From Herbidospora solisilvae (GTDB taxonomy: Bacteria > Actinomycetota > Actinomycetes > Streptosporangiales > Streptosporangiaceae), in contig NZ_WXEW01000014.1 in the NCBI RefSeq assembly GCF_009901565.1, forward strand, positions 62,001 through 126,000: a DNA stretch of 64,000 nucleotides, given 5' to 3'. This document shows positions 7,653 through 16,513 of this stretch, piece by piece. Both the position numbers and the translations under genes were made by a program. Positions within the stretch are counted from its first letter, which is position 1, and every line of letters starts with the position of its first letter. Below the pieces are notes generated by a model that was not told where the DNA came from, ran no database searches, and worked only from the letters and a program-made list of their open reading frames with translations.

Positions 7653-8792
7653 ATGGCACCGACCCCAGAAGTGGTGACCGCGGCCCTGGCGACGGTCAAC
7701 GACCCCGAGATCCGCCGGCCGATCACCGAGCTCGACATGGTCAAGAGCATCGACATCGCCCCTGACGGGCTGGTGCGCGTAGGCGTCTTCCTCACTGTCG
7801 CCGGCTGTCCGATGAGAGACACCATCACCCGCGACATCACGGCCGCCGTCTCCAAGCTCGACGGCGTCACGCGCGTCTCCGTCGAGATGGACGTGATGAG
7901 CGCCGAGCAACGTAAAACTCTGCAAACGAAACTGCGCGGCAACCGGGGCCCCGAGAAGGAGATCCCCTTCGCCCAGCCCGGCTCGCTGACCCGCGTCTTC
8001 GCGGTCGCCAGCGGCAAGGGCGGCGTCGGCAAGTCGTCGGTGACGGTCAACCTGGCCGCCGCCATGGCCTCCTCCGGCCTCAAGGTCGGCGTGGTCGACG
8101 CCGACATCTACGGCCACAGCGTGCCCCGCATGCTGGGCGTCGGCGAACGGCCGACCAAGGTCGAAGACATGATCATGCCGCCGGTGGCCCACGACATCAA
8201 GGTCATCTCGGTCGGCATGTTCAAGCCCGAGGGCAACAGCGCGGTGGTCTGGCGCGGCCCCATGCTCGACCGGGCGCTCCACCAGTTCCTCGCCGACGTG
8301 TTCTGGGGCGACCTCGACGTCCTGCTGATGGACCTACCGCCCGGCACCGGCGACATCGCGATCTCGGTCGCCCAGCGCATGCCGACCGCCGAGATCCTCG
8401 TGGTCACCACCCCGCAGCAGGCCGCCGCCGAGGTCGCCGAGCGGGCCGGTTCCATCGCCGCCCAGACCCACCAGCAGATCGCCGGCGTCATCGAGAACAT
8501 GTCCTGGCTGCCCTGCCCCCACTGCGACGAGCGCATCTCGGTCTTCGGCGAGGGCGGCGGCCAGACCGTCGCCGACGCCCTGACCCGCACTCTCGGCTCC
8601 CGGGTGCCGCTGCTGGGCCAGATCCCGATCGACACCCGCCTCCGCGAGGGCGGCGACGAGGGCAAGCCGCTGGTCCTCACCGACCCCGACGCCCCGGCCG
8701 CCGCCGAACTCCGCCGCATCGCCGCGGGCCTCAGCAAGAAGAGGGGCGGCCTCAAGGGCATGAAGCTCGACATCAGCCCGGCCGGCCGCTAG
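7653..8792 (+). CDS. mrp: Mrp/NBP35-type P-loop ATPase, Fe-S cluster carrier
   Basis: A 379-residue ApbC/Mrp protein. An N-terminal MIP18/DUF59 domain (1-100; VNDPEIRRPITELDMV) is followed by a deviant-Walker-A ATPase domain (GKGGVGKSSVTVNLA at about 128), the switch DADIYGHSVPRML and the MDLPPGTGD motif. The conserved CPHC pair (WLPCPHCDE, about 287-292) binds a bridging 4Fe-4S cluster at the dimer interface. It delivers Fe-S clusters to apoproteins in the cytosol. Between mrp and tatB (8793-8930) lie an inverted repeat and a strong bidirectional terminator. Confidence 0.95.
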   Translation: MAPTPEVVTAALATVNDPEIRRPITELDMVKSIDIAPDGLVRVGVFLTVAGCPMRDTITRDITAAVSKLDGVTRVSVEMDVMSAEQRKTLQTKLRGNRGPEKEIPFAQPGSLTRVFAVASGKGGVGKSSVTVNLAAAMASSGLKVGVVDADIYGHSVPRMLGVGERPTKVEDMIMPPVAHDIKVISVGMFKPEGNSAVVWRGPMLDRALHQFLADVFWGDLDVLLMDLPPGTGDIAISVAQRMPTAEILVVTTPQQAAAEVAERAGSIAAQTHQQIAGVIENMSWLPCPHCDERISVFGEGGGQTVADALTRTLGSRVPLLGQIPIDTRLREGGDEGKPLVLTDPDAPAAAELRRIAAGLSKKRGGLKGMKLDISPAGR

Positions 8793-8805
8793 ATCCTTCT
8801 TCTCC

Positions 8806-8860
8806 GTTACGGCTCCGCCGACCCTGGCAGCCGCCCGCCGCCTCCGGTCCGCGCCGTAAC
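8806..8860. repeat. Widely spaced inverted repeat after mrp
   Basis: GTTACGGC at 8806-8813 is matched by its reverse complement GCCGTAAC at 8853-8860, with 39 bases of GC-rich sequence between them. It lies just after the mrp stop and before the strong hairpin terminator at 8891-8922. It may fold as part of the mrp 3' end; no other role is apparent. Confidence 0.35.
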
Positions 8861-8890
8861 CGCCGCCGACCGGCCGCGCCCGGGCAAAAC

Positions 8891-8922
8891 GAAAGGCCCG
8901 CTCCTGTAGGAGCGGGCCTTTC
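8891..8922. terminator. Bidirectional rho-independent terminator between mrp and tatB
   Basis: A perfect 15-base stem, GAAAGGCCCGCTCCT and its complement, with a two-base loop. The ends are AAA on one side and TTT on the other, so it can terminate both mrp (plus strand) and tatB (minus strand), which converge here. Confidence 0.85.
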
Positions 8923-8930
8923 GGCTGGGC

Positions 8931-9287
8931 TCAGGTCGCCTCGTTGTCGTAGGGCGGGATCTCGCCCGCCGTCAGCTCCACCGTCACCGGAGGAGGCGGC
9001 GGGTCGGCCGCGGCCGTCTCGCCCGGGGTGGCGTTCCAGTCCTTCTCGACGTCGTCGAGCAGGTGCTTGCGGACGAAGTTCTTGGGGTTGAGGTCGGTCG
9101 GGTCGAAGTTCTTGAACTCCGGCCCGAGGTTGGCCTCAAGGTCGGTGCGGGCGTTGTTGGCCATCTGCCGGATCTGCCGGAGCGTGCGGCCCGCCTGCGA
9201 GGCGACTCCCGGCAGCTTCTCAGGCCCGAACACGAGCAACGCGATCACTACTAGCGCCAGGATCTCCGCCCAGCCGAGTCCGAACAC
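8931..9287 (-). CDS. tatB: Sec-independent protein translocase TatB
   Basis: A 118-residue twin-arginine translocation component. The N-terminal membrane helix LGWAEILALVVIALLVFGPEKLPG ends in the invariant FGPEKLP hinge and is followed by an amphipathic helix (about 28-50) and an acidic, Pro-rich tail. TatB pairs with TatC to receive folded Tat substrates. Starts at GTG 9287 with AGGGAG upstream. It lies directly after htrA in the sigE-rseA-htrA-tatB order known from mycobacteria, which supports TatB rather than TatA. Confidence 0.92.
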   Translation of the reverse strand: MFGLGWAEILALVVIALLVFGPEKLPGVASQAGRTLRQIRQMANNARTDLEANLGPEFKNFDPTDLNPKNFVRKHLLDDVEKDWNATPGETAAADPPPPPVTVELTAGEIPPYDNEAT

Positions 9288-9349
9288 CGTAGATCTCCCT
9301 TGCCCTGCCCGAACCGTCGTGAATCAGACTAGTACCCGGGCAGGCGTGC

Positions 9350-10732
9350 TCACGAGGGCTGGGCCGACGGAGCCGGCGCCGCCCCGATCACGACGTCCAC
9401 TGTTCGCTCGGCGCCCGCCCGGCTGTATTTGAACGGGACCCGGTCGCCCGGCGTCTTGCTGCGGATCGTGACGATCAGCTCGCGGCTGTCGCTGATCGGC
9501 TGCCCGTCGACCTCGAGGATCACGTCGCCCGCCCGCAGCCCGGCCTTGTCGGCGGGCCCCTGCGGGGTGATCGGCGGAACCCCCCGGTCGGGCGCGTCGG
9601 CGATCCGGACGCCCTCCCCCTGGTAGTTCTGGTCGATCGTGATCCCGATCCGGGACGTGCGGGCCGAGCCGGTCGAGATGAGCTCCTCCGCGATCCGGCG
9701 GACCTGGTTGACGGGGATGGCGAACCCGAGGCCGATGCTGCCCGACTGCTGCCCGCCGAGCTGCTGCCCGGCCCCGATCGTGGCGATGGCCGAGTTGACG
9801 CCGATGACCTCGCCCCGGCCGTTGACCAGCGGGCCGCCCGAGTTGCCAGGGTTGATCGCCGCGTCGGTCTGGATGGCGTTGATCAGCGCCGAGTCGCGCC
9901 CGCTCTCACCGCCGGCCTCGACCGGCCGGTTGAGCGAGCTGACGATGCCGGTGGTGACCGTTCCGGTCAGCCCCAGGGGCGAGCCGATCGCGATGACCGG
10001 GTCGCCGACCACCATCGAGTCGGAGTTGCCCAGCGCCACCTCGGGCGAGCCGAACGTCTCGTCGGGCTTCACCACGGCGATGTCGGAGTTGGGGTCGCGC
10101 CCCACGATCTGCGCGGTGGTCGACTGGCGGTTGGCGAACCGGATGCGGATGCCCCCGCCCGACCGCGCCGCGGCGGCCACGACGTGGTTGTTGGTGACGA
10201 TGTAACCGCCCCGGATCAGGAACCCGGAGCCGGTGCCCGACTGCCCGCTGCCCTGCACTTCGAGCGAGACCACGCTGGGCAGCACCCTGGCGGCCACCCC
10301 GGCGACCGACTCGGGCGCCCGCCCGGTCGGCGCGGCGGCCGGGGTCGGGATCGCGTAGCCGGGGTCGATGCCGGCGGTCGGACGGGTCAGCAGATAGGTG
10401 CCGCACGACGCCGCGCCCCCGGCCACCAGCGCGACCACGAGCCCGAGCGCGGCCAGCGTGGAGGTGCGAGGACCGGCACGGCGCTCACGCCGGGGCAACT
10501 CGGGCATCCCGCTGGGCGGCGGCGCCCACCCCTGCCCCATGCCGTAGGCGTTGGGCGGCGGGGGTGGCGGGAAATAGGTCTGCGTCGGTTCTCCGCCGGG
10601 AAGCGGGGGCGGCGGGTGGGCCGCGCCCGGCTGCTGGGGCCGGCGGGGGGCGTCGTCCTCCTCGCCCCACTCGCCCACCGGATAGAACTCAGGCCGCCCG
10701 TACGCGTCGTCGTCACGCGTGTCGTCGGTCAT
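9350..10732 (-). CDS. htrA: HtrA/DegP-like serine protease with PDZ domain
   Basis: A 460-residue membrane-anchored S1C protease. A Pro-rich cytoplasmic N-terminus (1-90) is followed by one membrane helix (about 94-115), a trypsin-like domain with the triad segments TNNHVV (His), SDIAVVK (Asp) and GNSGGPL (Ser), and a PDZ domain (about 355-440; ADKAGLRAGDVILEVDGQPI). It degrades or refolds damaged exported proteins. ATG 10732 is chosen over an in-frame codon at 10771 because GGGAG lies about 11 bases before it and the N-terminus MTDDTRDDD is typical. Third gene of the sigE cluster. Confidence 0.93.
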   Translation of the reverse strand: MTDDTRDDDAYGRPEFYPVGEWGEEDDAPRRPQQPGAAHPPPPLPGGEPTQTYFPPPPPPNAYGMGQGWAPPPSGMPELPRRERRAGPRTSTLAALGLVVALVAGGAASCGTYLLTRPTAGIDPGYAIPTPAAAPTGRAPESVAGVAARVLPSVVSLEVQGSGQSGTGSGFLIRGGYIVTNNHVVAAAARSGGGIRIRFANRQSTTAQIVGRDPNSDIAVVKPDETFGSPEVALGNSDSMVVGDPVIAIGSPLGLTGTVTTGIVSSLNRPVEAGGESGRDSALINAIQTDAAINPGNSGGPLVNGRGEVIGVNSAIATIGAGQQLGGQQSGSIGLGFAIPVNQVRRIAEELISTGSARTSRIGITIDQNYQGEGVRIADAPDRGVPPITPQGPADKAGLRAGDVILEVDGQPISDSRELIVTIRSKTPGDRVPFKYSRAGAERTVDVVIGAAPAPSAQPS

Positions 10733-10858
10733 CGGTGCAGTCACTCCCAGCGATCGTGGCGGGGCCGCCACCCAGTCTCATGAGAAAGGCACACGACCCG
10801 TTTTACACGCCAGATCGTATGCCGTCTCACTGCCCAGACGTGGTGCCGGTTAGTCGCG

Positions 10859-11392
10859 TCAAGGAACAAGCTTGGGCGAGGGACCGGGTGACGGGGAACC
10901 CGGCAGCCGGCCGTGGGGCGACGCGGTGACCTGCGGGGGGAACATCATCTCGGGCGCGGGGGCAGGGCGAGGCTCGCCGTTGACCAGGAAGAGCGACCCG
11001 AGGGCGACCGCCGCCGAGGCCACCCCGACCGCGACGTAACCGGCCGCGCGGCGGCGGGGGCTACGGCCGGGGCCGGTCGCGCCAAAAGGACGGCGGGCCG
11101 GGCGGGTGTCGGCGGGCGCGATGCTGTAGGGGCCGGGCAGCTGCCGGGGCAACTGGCCCGGTAGAGGGCGGGCCGGAGGGCCCATGTCTCCCAACCGCAG
11201 CAGCGACATGGTCAGGTCGGCCGGCATGGCGGGCGGGTCGAGGGAGCGCAGGCGGCTCTTCAGCGCCCGCATCCCGTCGACCTCGGCCCGGCAGTCGGCG
11301 CAGAACGTGAGATGGGCGAGGGCGCGCTCGCGCTCGTGGTGCGCGAGCTCGCCGTCGATCAGCGCGGAAACGCGCTCACCAAGATGCGTCAT
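10859..11392 (-). CDS. rseA: Anti-sigma factor of the RseA type (zinc-binding)
   Basis: A 177-residue single-pass membrane anti-sigma factor. The N-terminal ZAS domain holds the HxxxCxxC motif (HLTFCADC, about 27-34), with earlier histidines in [11 protein letters not shown] as further zinc ligands. A Pro-rich linker and one membrane helix (about 117-137) follow. It should hold SigE at the membrane until envelope stress triggers its release. The start codon overlaps the sigE stop (ATGA), a coupling that keeps sigma and anti-sigma stoichiometric. The 3' side (10733-10858) holds only short hairpins before htrA. Confidence 0.93.
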   Translation of the reverse strand: MTHLGERVSALIDGELAHHERERALAHLTFCADCRAEVDGMRALKSRLRSLDPPAMPADLTMSLLRLGDMGPPARPLPGQLPRQLPGPYSIAPADTRPARRPFGATGPGRSPRRRAAGYVAVGVASAAVALGSLFLVNGEPRPAPAPEMMFPPQVTASPHGRLPGSPSPGPSPKLVP

Positions 11393-12018
11393 GCTCCCTC
11401 CCGGGTGAACGATGAAGGGGGAAGCTGGTCACCGCGCGGCGCACGGTGATCGAGCGCGTCACGCAGTTGCGCGCGCGCCCGGTGGATGCGGCTGCGGACG
11501 GTGCCGAGCTTGACGCCCAGCGTCGCCGCGATCTCCTCGTAGGAGAGGCCCTCGATGTCGCAGAGCACCACGGCGGCCCGGAACTCAGGCGCCAGCGCGT
11601 CGAGCGCGGCCTGGATGTCGGCGTCGAGGTGGTTGTCGTCGTAGGCCCGCTCGGGGGACGGCTCGCGGCCGTGCATGCGCTCGGCGGCGTCGTCGGCCAG
11701 CCCCTCGAACCTGATCCGCTGCTTGCGGCGGGCCCCGTCGAGGAACAGGTTGGTGGTGATGCGGTGCAACCAGCCCTCGAACGTGCCCGGCTGGTAGCTG
11801 GACAAAGAGCGGAACACCCGGACGAAGACCTCTTGGGTCAGGTCTTCGGCGTCGTGGACGTTGCCGGTCAGCCGGTAGGCGAGCCGGTATACCCGTGCCG
11901 AGTGGTTTCTGACGACCTCCTCCCAGGTGGGAGGTGTCCAGGTGGACGCCTCAGCGCCCGCCTGGTGGTCGTGATCGTCCACCGGCAATCCTCTCTCCAG
12001 GACCGTTGCTACAGCCAT
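11389..12018 (-). CDS. sigE: ECF RNA polymerase sigma factor SigE
   Basis: A 209-residue ECF sigma factor. Region 2 (about 37-103) includes [15 protein letters not shown] and [17 protein letters not shown]; region 4 (about 143-190) includes [25 protein letters not shown]. The ATG at 12018 is preferred: longer in-frame extensions run through the candidate promoter at 12087-12113. It directs envelope-stress transcription and is antagonised by the co-transcribed RseA. The cluster sigE-rseA-htrA-tatB with a divergent O-methyltransferase matches M. tuberculosis Rv1220c-Rv1224. Confidence 0.94.
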   Translation of the reverse strand: MAVATVLERGLPVDDHDHQAGAEASTWTPPTWEEVVRNHSARVYRLAYRLTGNVHDAEDLTQEVFVRVFRSLSSYQPGTFEGWLHRITTNLFLDGARRKQRIRFEGLADDAAERMHGREPSPERAYDDNHLDADIQAALDALAPEFRAAVVLCDIEGLSYEEIAATLGVKLGTVRSRIHRARAQLRDALDHRAPRGDQLPPSSFTREGA

Positions 12019-12086
12019 AGTGCCTGGTTTCGCCCCTTCCTGCGTACCAGCGGCGAACGACCTGAACAAAGACCGTTCAAAGCTGC

Positions 12087-12113
12087 AACGTCCCCGTTGC
12101 GGCGTGAGTTCCC
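12087..12113 (-). promoter_or_regulatory. Candidate ECF (SigE-type) promoter of sigE
   Basis: Read on the minus strand: GGGAAC (12113-12108), a 17-base spacer, then CGTT (12090-12087), about 70 bases before the sigE start. This fits the GGAAC/CGTT pattern of ECF sigma factors in actinobacteria and suggests that SigE drives its own operon. Confidence 0.55.
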
Positions 12114-12145
12114 GATCGGGGCGTACTCCCCTACGCTTGCCAACC

Positions 12146-12775
12146 ATGAACACGGCGAGCCTGGCCCATGCGGAGGACTTCGTCCCGGAGGACGACGTCC
12201 TGCGCAACGCGCGACAGCGCGGCGAGGAGGTGGGCGCCACGCCCATCCTGCCCGGCGGGGGCGCCGCGCTCTGTTTCCTGGCGACCGCGGTCAACGCGCG
12301 GTCGGTGGTCGAGATCGGCACCGGTTGCGGCGTCTCGGGCCTGTGGTTGCTGCGGGGAATGCGGTCTGATGGCACGCTGACCAGCGTCGACGTCGAGCCG
12401 GAACACCAGCGGCTGGCCCGGCAGACGTTCGCCGAGGCGGGGTTCGCCAGCGGGCGCACCCGGCTCATCGTGGGGCGGGCCCTCGACGTGCTGCCGCGCC
12501 TGGCCGACGGCGGCTACGACCTGGTCTTCTGCGACGCCGCCAAGCAGGAATACGGCGACTACCTGAGCGAGGCGCTGCGGCTGCTGCGGCCCGGCGGGAT
12601 CGTGGCCTTCGACAACGCCCTGTGGCACGACAGGGTGGCCGACCCCACGCAGCGCGACCCCGAATCGGTCGCGGTCCGCGAGGTCGGCCGTCTGGTCAGG
12701 AACGACGAGCGGCTGCGCCCGCTCATGCTGCCGCTGGGCGACGGCCTGCTCGCCGCCGTCAAGCTGACGAACTGA
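12146..12775 (+). CDS. Class I SAM-dependent O-methyltransferase
   Basis: A 209-residue protein of the catechol/caffeoyl-CoA O-methyltransferase family. Motif I is [16 protein letters not shown] (about 55-70), the acidic residue of motif II is in SVDVEPEHQ, and motif IV is [10 protein letters not shown], holding the metal-binding aspartate. ATG 12146 gives a normal N-terminus. It is divergent from sigE as Rv1220c is in M. tuberculosis, so the positional link is conserved though the substrate is unknown. Its 3' end overlaps the convergent leucyl aminopeptidase gene by 17 bases. Confidence 0.9.
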   Translation: MNTASLAHAEDFVPEDDVLRNARQRGEEVGATPILPGGGAALCFLATAVNARSVVEIGTGCGVSGLWLLRGMRSDGTLTSVDVEPEHQRLARQTFAEAGFASGRTRLIVGRALDVLPRLADGGYDLVFCDAAKQEYGDYLSEALRLLRPGGIVAFDNALWHDRVADPTQRDPESVAVREVGRLVRNDERLRPLMLPLGDGLLAAVKLTN

Positions 12776-14138
12776 GCCAGTCGAGCAGCAGCCTGACGCC
12801 GAAGCCGGTGCCGCCCTTCTCGTTGCGCGCGGGGCCGGCGATGTCGAGGTGGGCCCACGGCCGGTCGCCGGTGAACTCCCGCAGGAACAGCGCGGCCGTG
12901 ACCGAGCCCGCGCCGGTGCCGCCCTTCGTCTCGATGTTGGCGATGTCGGCGACGTCGGAATCGAGACCGGCCCGGTAGTCGGCCAGCAGGGGCATGCGCC
13001 ACAACCGCTCGCCGGTCCGGCCCGCCGCCGCCAGCAGGCCGCCGGCCAGGGCGTCGTCGGTGGCGTAGAGGGCGCCGAAGCCGGTGCCCAGGGCGACCTT
13101 GGCGGCGCCGGTCAGGGTGGCGATGTCGATCAGCACGTCGGGGTCGAGGTTGCGGTCGGCGTAGGCCAGCGCGTCGGCCATCACCAGGCGGCCCTCGGCG
13201 TCGGTGTTCAGCACCTCGACGGTCCGGCCGCCGTACTGGGTGATCACGTCGCTGGGGCGCTGGGCGTTGCCGCCGAAGGCGTTCTCGGCGCAGGCGATCA
13301 GGCCGGTGACCTTGACCGGCACGTCGAAGGCCTTCAGTGCCGACAGGACGGCGATCACGGCGGCGCCGCCGGCCATGTCGGTCTTCATGTCCTTCATGGA
13401 CGCCGACGGCTTCAGCGACAGGCCGCCGGTGTCGAAGGTGATGCCCTTGCCGACCAGCACGACGTGGCGGGTCGCGCCCTCGGGGGCGTAGGTCATCGTG
13501 ATCAGGCAGGGCGGGTTGACCGAGCCCTGGCCGACGGCGCGGATGCCGCCGAAGCCGACCAGCTCGGTGTCGACGGTGACCTCGACGCCCTCGCCCGCCA
13601 GGGCGATCGCCTGCTCGGCCAGCCAGGCCGGGGACTTGATCGACGAGGGGGTGTTGGTCAGGTCGCGGGCGTCGCTGGTGGCCTTGGCCACCGCCTCGCC
13701 GCGCGCGACCGCTTCGGCGTCGGCGCCCGAGAGCACGATCTCGTGGACGGGCGTGGTCTTCGGCTCGCCCAGCTTGAAGGTGTAGGTGCCCAGGAGCGCC
13801 CCGGCGACCAGCTCGGCCACGTCGCCCTCGGGCGGGGCGACGATGGTCAGCCGGTCTCGGCCCTGGACGCGGCCGGCCAGCGCGGCCCCCGCCTTGCGGA
13901 GATCGGCGGCGGCGGGGCCGGTGCCGTACAGGAGCACGCGGCGCACCCCGTCGGCGGCGGCGACGGGTATCTCGACGACCTCTCCGGGCTCGCCCTTGGC
14001 CTCGTAGTGCGCGAGCAGGGCCGGGGCGGAGACCGGCAGCTCGACGTCGGGGGCCAGGTCGGGGCCGAACGGGACGGCGAGGAACTCCGCGTCGCCGTCC
14101 GCATGCGCCACGGTGGTCACGGTGGTCTCTATGGGCAC
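12759..14138 (-). CDS. pepA: Leucyl aminopeptidase (peptidase family M17)
   Basis: A 459-residue M17 metallo-aminopeptidase. The N-terminal regulatory domain (about 1-140) is followed by the catalytic domain with GKGITFDTGGLSLKP, the SMKDMKTDMAGGAA metal site and the signature NTDAEGRL. Two metals bound by Lys, Asp and Glu residues in these motifs activate water to remove N-terminal residues from peptides. It is cytosolic and hexameric in the family. Length is normal. Upstream lies the hairpin repeat copy at 14164-14200. Confidence 0.94.
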   Translation of the reverse strand: MPIETTVTTVAHADGDAEFLAVPFGPDLAPDVELPVSAPALLAHYEAKGEPGEVVEIPVAAADGVRRVLLYGTGPAAADLRKAGAALAGRVQGRDRLTIVAPPEGDVAELVAGALLGTYTFKLGEPKTTPVHEIVLSGADAEAVARGEAVAKATSDARDLTNTPSSIKSPAWLAEQAIALAGEGVEVTVDTELVGFGGIRAVGQGSVNPPCLITMTYAPEGATRHVVLVGKGITFDTGGLSLKPSASMKDMKTDMAGGAAVIAVLSALKAFDVPVKVTGLIACAENAFGGNAQRPSDVITQYGGRTVEVLNTDAEGRLVMADALAYADRNLDPDVLIDIATLTGAAKVALGTGFGALYATDDALAGGLLAAAGRTGERLWRMPLLADYRAGLDSDVADIANIETKGGTGAGSVTAALFLREFTGDRPWAHLDIAGPARNEKGGTGFGVRLLLDWLSSSA

Positions 14139-14163
14139 GGTTTCTCCACGTTCAAGAATGGAA

Positions 14164-14200
14164 GCGAGACACGGACCGCCGAAGGCCGGCCGTGGCTCGC
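14164..14200. repeat. Hairpin repeat, copy 2 (divergent)
   Basis: An imperfect inverted repeat beginning GCGAGACACGG and ending CCGTGGCTCGC, with three mismatches in 17 pairs. The left arm matches the left arm of the copy at 2447-2483. It lies between pepA and the 3' end of the DUF3117 gene, where it may end DUF3117 transcription. Confidence 0.45.
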
Positions 14201-14281
14201 GCTGGGAATCTGCCCCAAAGGAACGCGGCCCCGGCGCGGGGATCCGCGGCGGGGCCGTCGTCGCTCGATATCCGGCTGTAG

Positions 14282-14449
14282 TCAGCCGACCACGTTCTTC
14301 AGCGCGTCACCGAGGGCGCCGGCCTCATCCGCCGATAGCTCGACGACAAGCCGACCGCCACCTTCGAGCGGGACCCGCATGACGATGCCCCGGCCTTCCT
14401 TGGTGACTTCCAGCGGACCGTCACCAGTCCGCGGCTTCATCGCCGCCAT
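14282..14449 (-). CDS. DUF3117 protein
   Basis: A 55-residue protein starting MAAMKPRTGDGP at ATG 14449, the conserved N-terminus of the actinobacterial DUF3117 family (Rv1211 in M. tuberculosis). The rest is a small beta sheet (MRVPLEGGGRLVVELS) followed by a helix (ADEAGALGDALKNV). Function is unknown. In-frame sequence upstream to 14506 is not conserved in style, so the shorter start is used. It stands alone; the 183 bases upstream to the paaX-like gene hold no other gene. Confidence 0.9.
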   Translation of the reverse strand: MAAMKPRTGDGPLEVTKEGRGIVMRVPLEGGGRLVVELSADEAGALGDALKNVVG

Positions 14450-14632
14450 GCGTGTATCCCTTCCCGCGTTGTCGGCCGTCCAATGAAGGGTGGCCGGCGC
14501 ATTCACGTCTTCTGTGATGTCCTATTATCCCGCCTCCGGGTTCAAAAAGGTAACGGGAGAGGACTCGGTTGAGGATCAAAGCGGTTCGCCCATGGATTGT
14601 CGGCGGCTGTTCCTGACTCCACACTGGGTGGG

Positions 14633-15400
14633 ATGAACGCCCGAGCCGCGCTTTTCGACCTCTACGGCGACCATCTGCGCAGCCGCGGAGGCCAGGCGTC
14701 GGTGGCCGCCCTGGTCCGGCTGCTGGCGCCTCTGGAGATCGCCGCGCCCGCCGTCCGGACCGCGATCTCCCGGATGGTCCGGCAGGGGTGGCTCGACCCG
14801 GTCCGGTTGCCCCAGGGGCCCGGCTACGCGGCCACGCCGAAATGCGTGCGACGTCTCGACGAGGCGGCGGCCCGGGTCTACCGGGGCGGCACGATCACCT
14901 GGCCGGGCCGCTGGCACCTGCTGGTGATCGAACCCGTCCGCGAGCGGACCCGGCGGGAGCGCCTGCGGGCCCACCTGTCCTTCCTCGGGTACGCCCCCCT
15001 CTCGGAGACCACCTGGATCGGCCCCCGGGCCTCGCCCGAGCTCGACCAGCTCGACCTGCACGCCGACCGCTTCGAGGCGGTGCTCGACGGGGACCCGGTC
15101 GACCTGCTGGCCAGGGCCTGGGATCTCGACGCGATCGGCCGTGCCTACGAGGAATGGCTCGCGGGGGCCCGGCCGCTGGTCGACGGCCTGCCCGGCGACG
15201 CCCCCGACGACCAGGTCTTCGCGGTCAGGTCGCGCCTGGTGCACACCTGGCGCAACTTCCTGTTCCGCGATCCGGGCCTGCCGGCGGCGCTGCTGCCCTC
15301 GGGGTGGCCGGGCGACAAGGCGCGGGCCTATTTCGAGCAGGAGGCCTCGCGCCTGATGCCCAAGGCGGGGGCCTTCGTCGAACGCACCCTCATCTCCTAG
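14633..15400 (+). CDS. PaaX family transcriptional regulator
   Basis: A 255-residue regulator with an N-terminal winged helix (about 5-75; APAVRTAISRMVRQGWLDPVR) and a PaaX-type central domain (about 85-180; TWPGRWHLLVIEPV, LRAHLSFLGYAPLSETTWIGPR), then the PaaX C-terminal helical domain. PaaX proteins repress phenylacetyl-CoA catabolism genes; no paa genes are near, so the regulon is unknown. ATG 14633 has GGGTGGG just upstream. The 3' end overlaps the convergent tag gene by 11 bases. Confidence 0.88.
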   Translation: MNARAALFDLYGDHLRSRGGQASVAALVRLLAPLEIAAPAVRTAISRMVRQGWLDPVRLPQGPGYAATPKCVRRLDEAAARVYRGGTITWPGRWHLLVIEPVRERTRRERLRAHLSFLGYAPLSETTWIGPRASPELDQLDLHADRFEAVLDGDPVDLLARAWDLDAIGRAYEEWLAGARPLVDGLPGDAPDDQVFAVRSRLVHTWRNFLFRDPGLPAALLPSGWPGDKARAYFEQEASRLMPKAGAFVERTLIS

Positions 15401-15935
15401 CTATGCAGCCTTCGATGTGGTCGTTGACCAGGCCGATCGCCTGCATCAGGGCGTAGGCGGTGGTGGGGCCGACGAACCGGAAGCCCTTCTTCTTGAGCTC
15501 CTTGGCCAGCGCCTGGGAGTTCACCGTGGACGAGGGGATGTCGGCCATCGTCCTGCGGACCGGGGAGTCGGGCTCGGCGTACTTCCAGACCAGGGCCGAC
15601 AGGCCTTCGGGGAGTTCGAGGGCGGCTCTGGCGTTGGCGATGGCGGCGTCGACCTTGGCCCGGTTGCGGACGATCCCGGCGTCGGCCATCAGGCGTTCGA
15701 CGTCTTTCTCGGTGTAGGCCGCGACCTTCTCGATGACGAAGCCGTCGAAGGCCCGGCGGAAGTTCTCGCGTTTGCGCAGGATCGTGATCCACGCCAGGCC
15801 CGACTGGAAGGCCTCCAGCGTGACCCGTTCGTAGACCTTGTCGTCGCCGTGGACCGGGCGGCCCCACTCGTGGTCGTGGTAGTCGAGGTAGAGCTGGTCG
15901 CTGGTGGCCCAGGCGCAGCGGACGACCTCTACCAT
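15390..15935 (-). CDS. tag: DNA-3-methyladenine glycosylase I
   Basis: A 181-residue Tag-family base-excision enzyme that removes 3-methyladenine from DNA. It has the conserved start CAWATSDQLYLDYHDHEWGRPVHGD, the helix-hairpin-helix-like core with GLAWITILRKRENFRRAF, and C-terminal GFRFVGPTTAYALMQAIGLVNDH. Zinc ligands are the N-terminal Cys (residue 7) and His residues near the end (NDHIEGC). Overlaps the DivIVA-like gene by 7 bases, so the two are one operon, as with tagA/Rv1209 in M. tuberculosis. Confidence 0.94.
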   Translation of the reverse strand: MVEVVRCAWATSDQLYLDYHDHEWGRPVHGDDKVYERVTLEAFQSGLAWITILRKRENFRRAFDGFVIEKVAAYTEKDVERLMADAGIVRNRAKVDAAIANARAALELPEGLSALVWKYAEPDSPVRRTMADIPSSTVNSQALAKELKKKGFRFVGPTTAYALMQAIGLVNDHIEGCIARR

Positions 15936-16282
15936 GCCTCTTCCGAATCGAGCGACTTGGCCTGGAGGCGGCTCGCCATCAGCTCGGCCACCTTCTGCTC
16001 CAGGACGGCGATGCGGGTGTCGCGTTCGCGGATGGCGGTCGCGGCCCGCTGGAGGGTCTCGTCGACCGAACCGGTGTGGTAGCCGACCAGGCCGACCGGG
16101 AACTGCACGGTCACCAGGTCGACGGCGGTCACCTGGGCGGCGTCGGGGAGCTCCAGCGGCGGCACGTCGGGGGGGAACTCCGCCATCGCCCCGCCCTGGC
16201 CCATGGAGACCCAGACCACGCAGCCCACGACCGCGAGCGCGGCGAGAACGAGTACGACCAGCACATACGAATCGTGCCACAT
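15929..16282 (-). CDS. DivIVA-domain membrane protein
   Basis: A 117-residue protein starting MWHDSYVLVVLV. It has one N-terminal membrane helix (about 6-26) and a DivIVA-like motif (about 62-80; QFPVGLVGYHTGSVDETL) followed by a short coiled coil (about 85-107). DivIVA domains organise polar growth and division in actinobacteria; this short, membrane-anchored type sits beside tag in mycobacteria (Rv1209). Its end overlaps the tag start. Confidence 0.8.
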   Translation of the reverse strand: MWHDSYVLVVLVLAALAVVGCVVWVSMGQGGAMAEFPPDVPPLELPDAAQVTAVDLVTVQFPVGLVGYHTGSVDETLQRAATAIRERDTRIAVLEQKVAELMASRLQAKSLDSEEAW

Positions 16283-16308
16283 GTGCCGAGCGTGAGAGCA
16301 TCGAGGAC

Positions 16309-16506
16309 GTGGCAACAGAGACCATCGAGCTGCCGGCCGACCTCGACGAGGCCATCGCCGTGGCGGCCGTCGCCACCTGGCGCGGCCCGGCCGAGTTCCG
16401 CCTGGCCGACCCGGCCCACGCCGAGGCGATCGAGCAGGCGGTCGCCATGACCGAGGCCATCGCCGGGCGCAGGCCGCCGGCCCTGGCCCGGCGCGGGCTC
16501 GCCTGA
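16309..16506 (+). CDS. Small hypothetical protein, helical
   Basis: A 65-residue protein from GTG 16309, predicted largely helical: ELPADLDEAIAVAAVATW, then DPAHAEAIEQAVAMTEAIAG and a basic tail. I do not recognise it. It is divergent from the DivIVA-like gene (26-base gap) and convergent with the LOG gene (7-base gap), and codon use is normal (G/C third positions), which supports a real gene. Confidence is limited by length. Confidence 0.5.
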   Translation: MATETIELPADLDEAIAVAAVATWRGPAEFRLADPAHAEAIEQAVAMTEAIAGRRPPALARRGLA

Positions 16507-16513
16507 CCGGCCG

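Noticed and set aside
11389-12468. A longer SigE starting at 12468
   Set aside because: The extra 150 residues have no similarity to sigma factors, overlap the O-methyltransferase gene and run through the candidate promoter.
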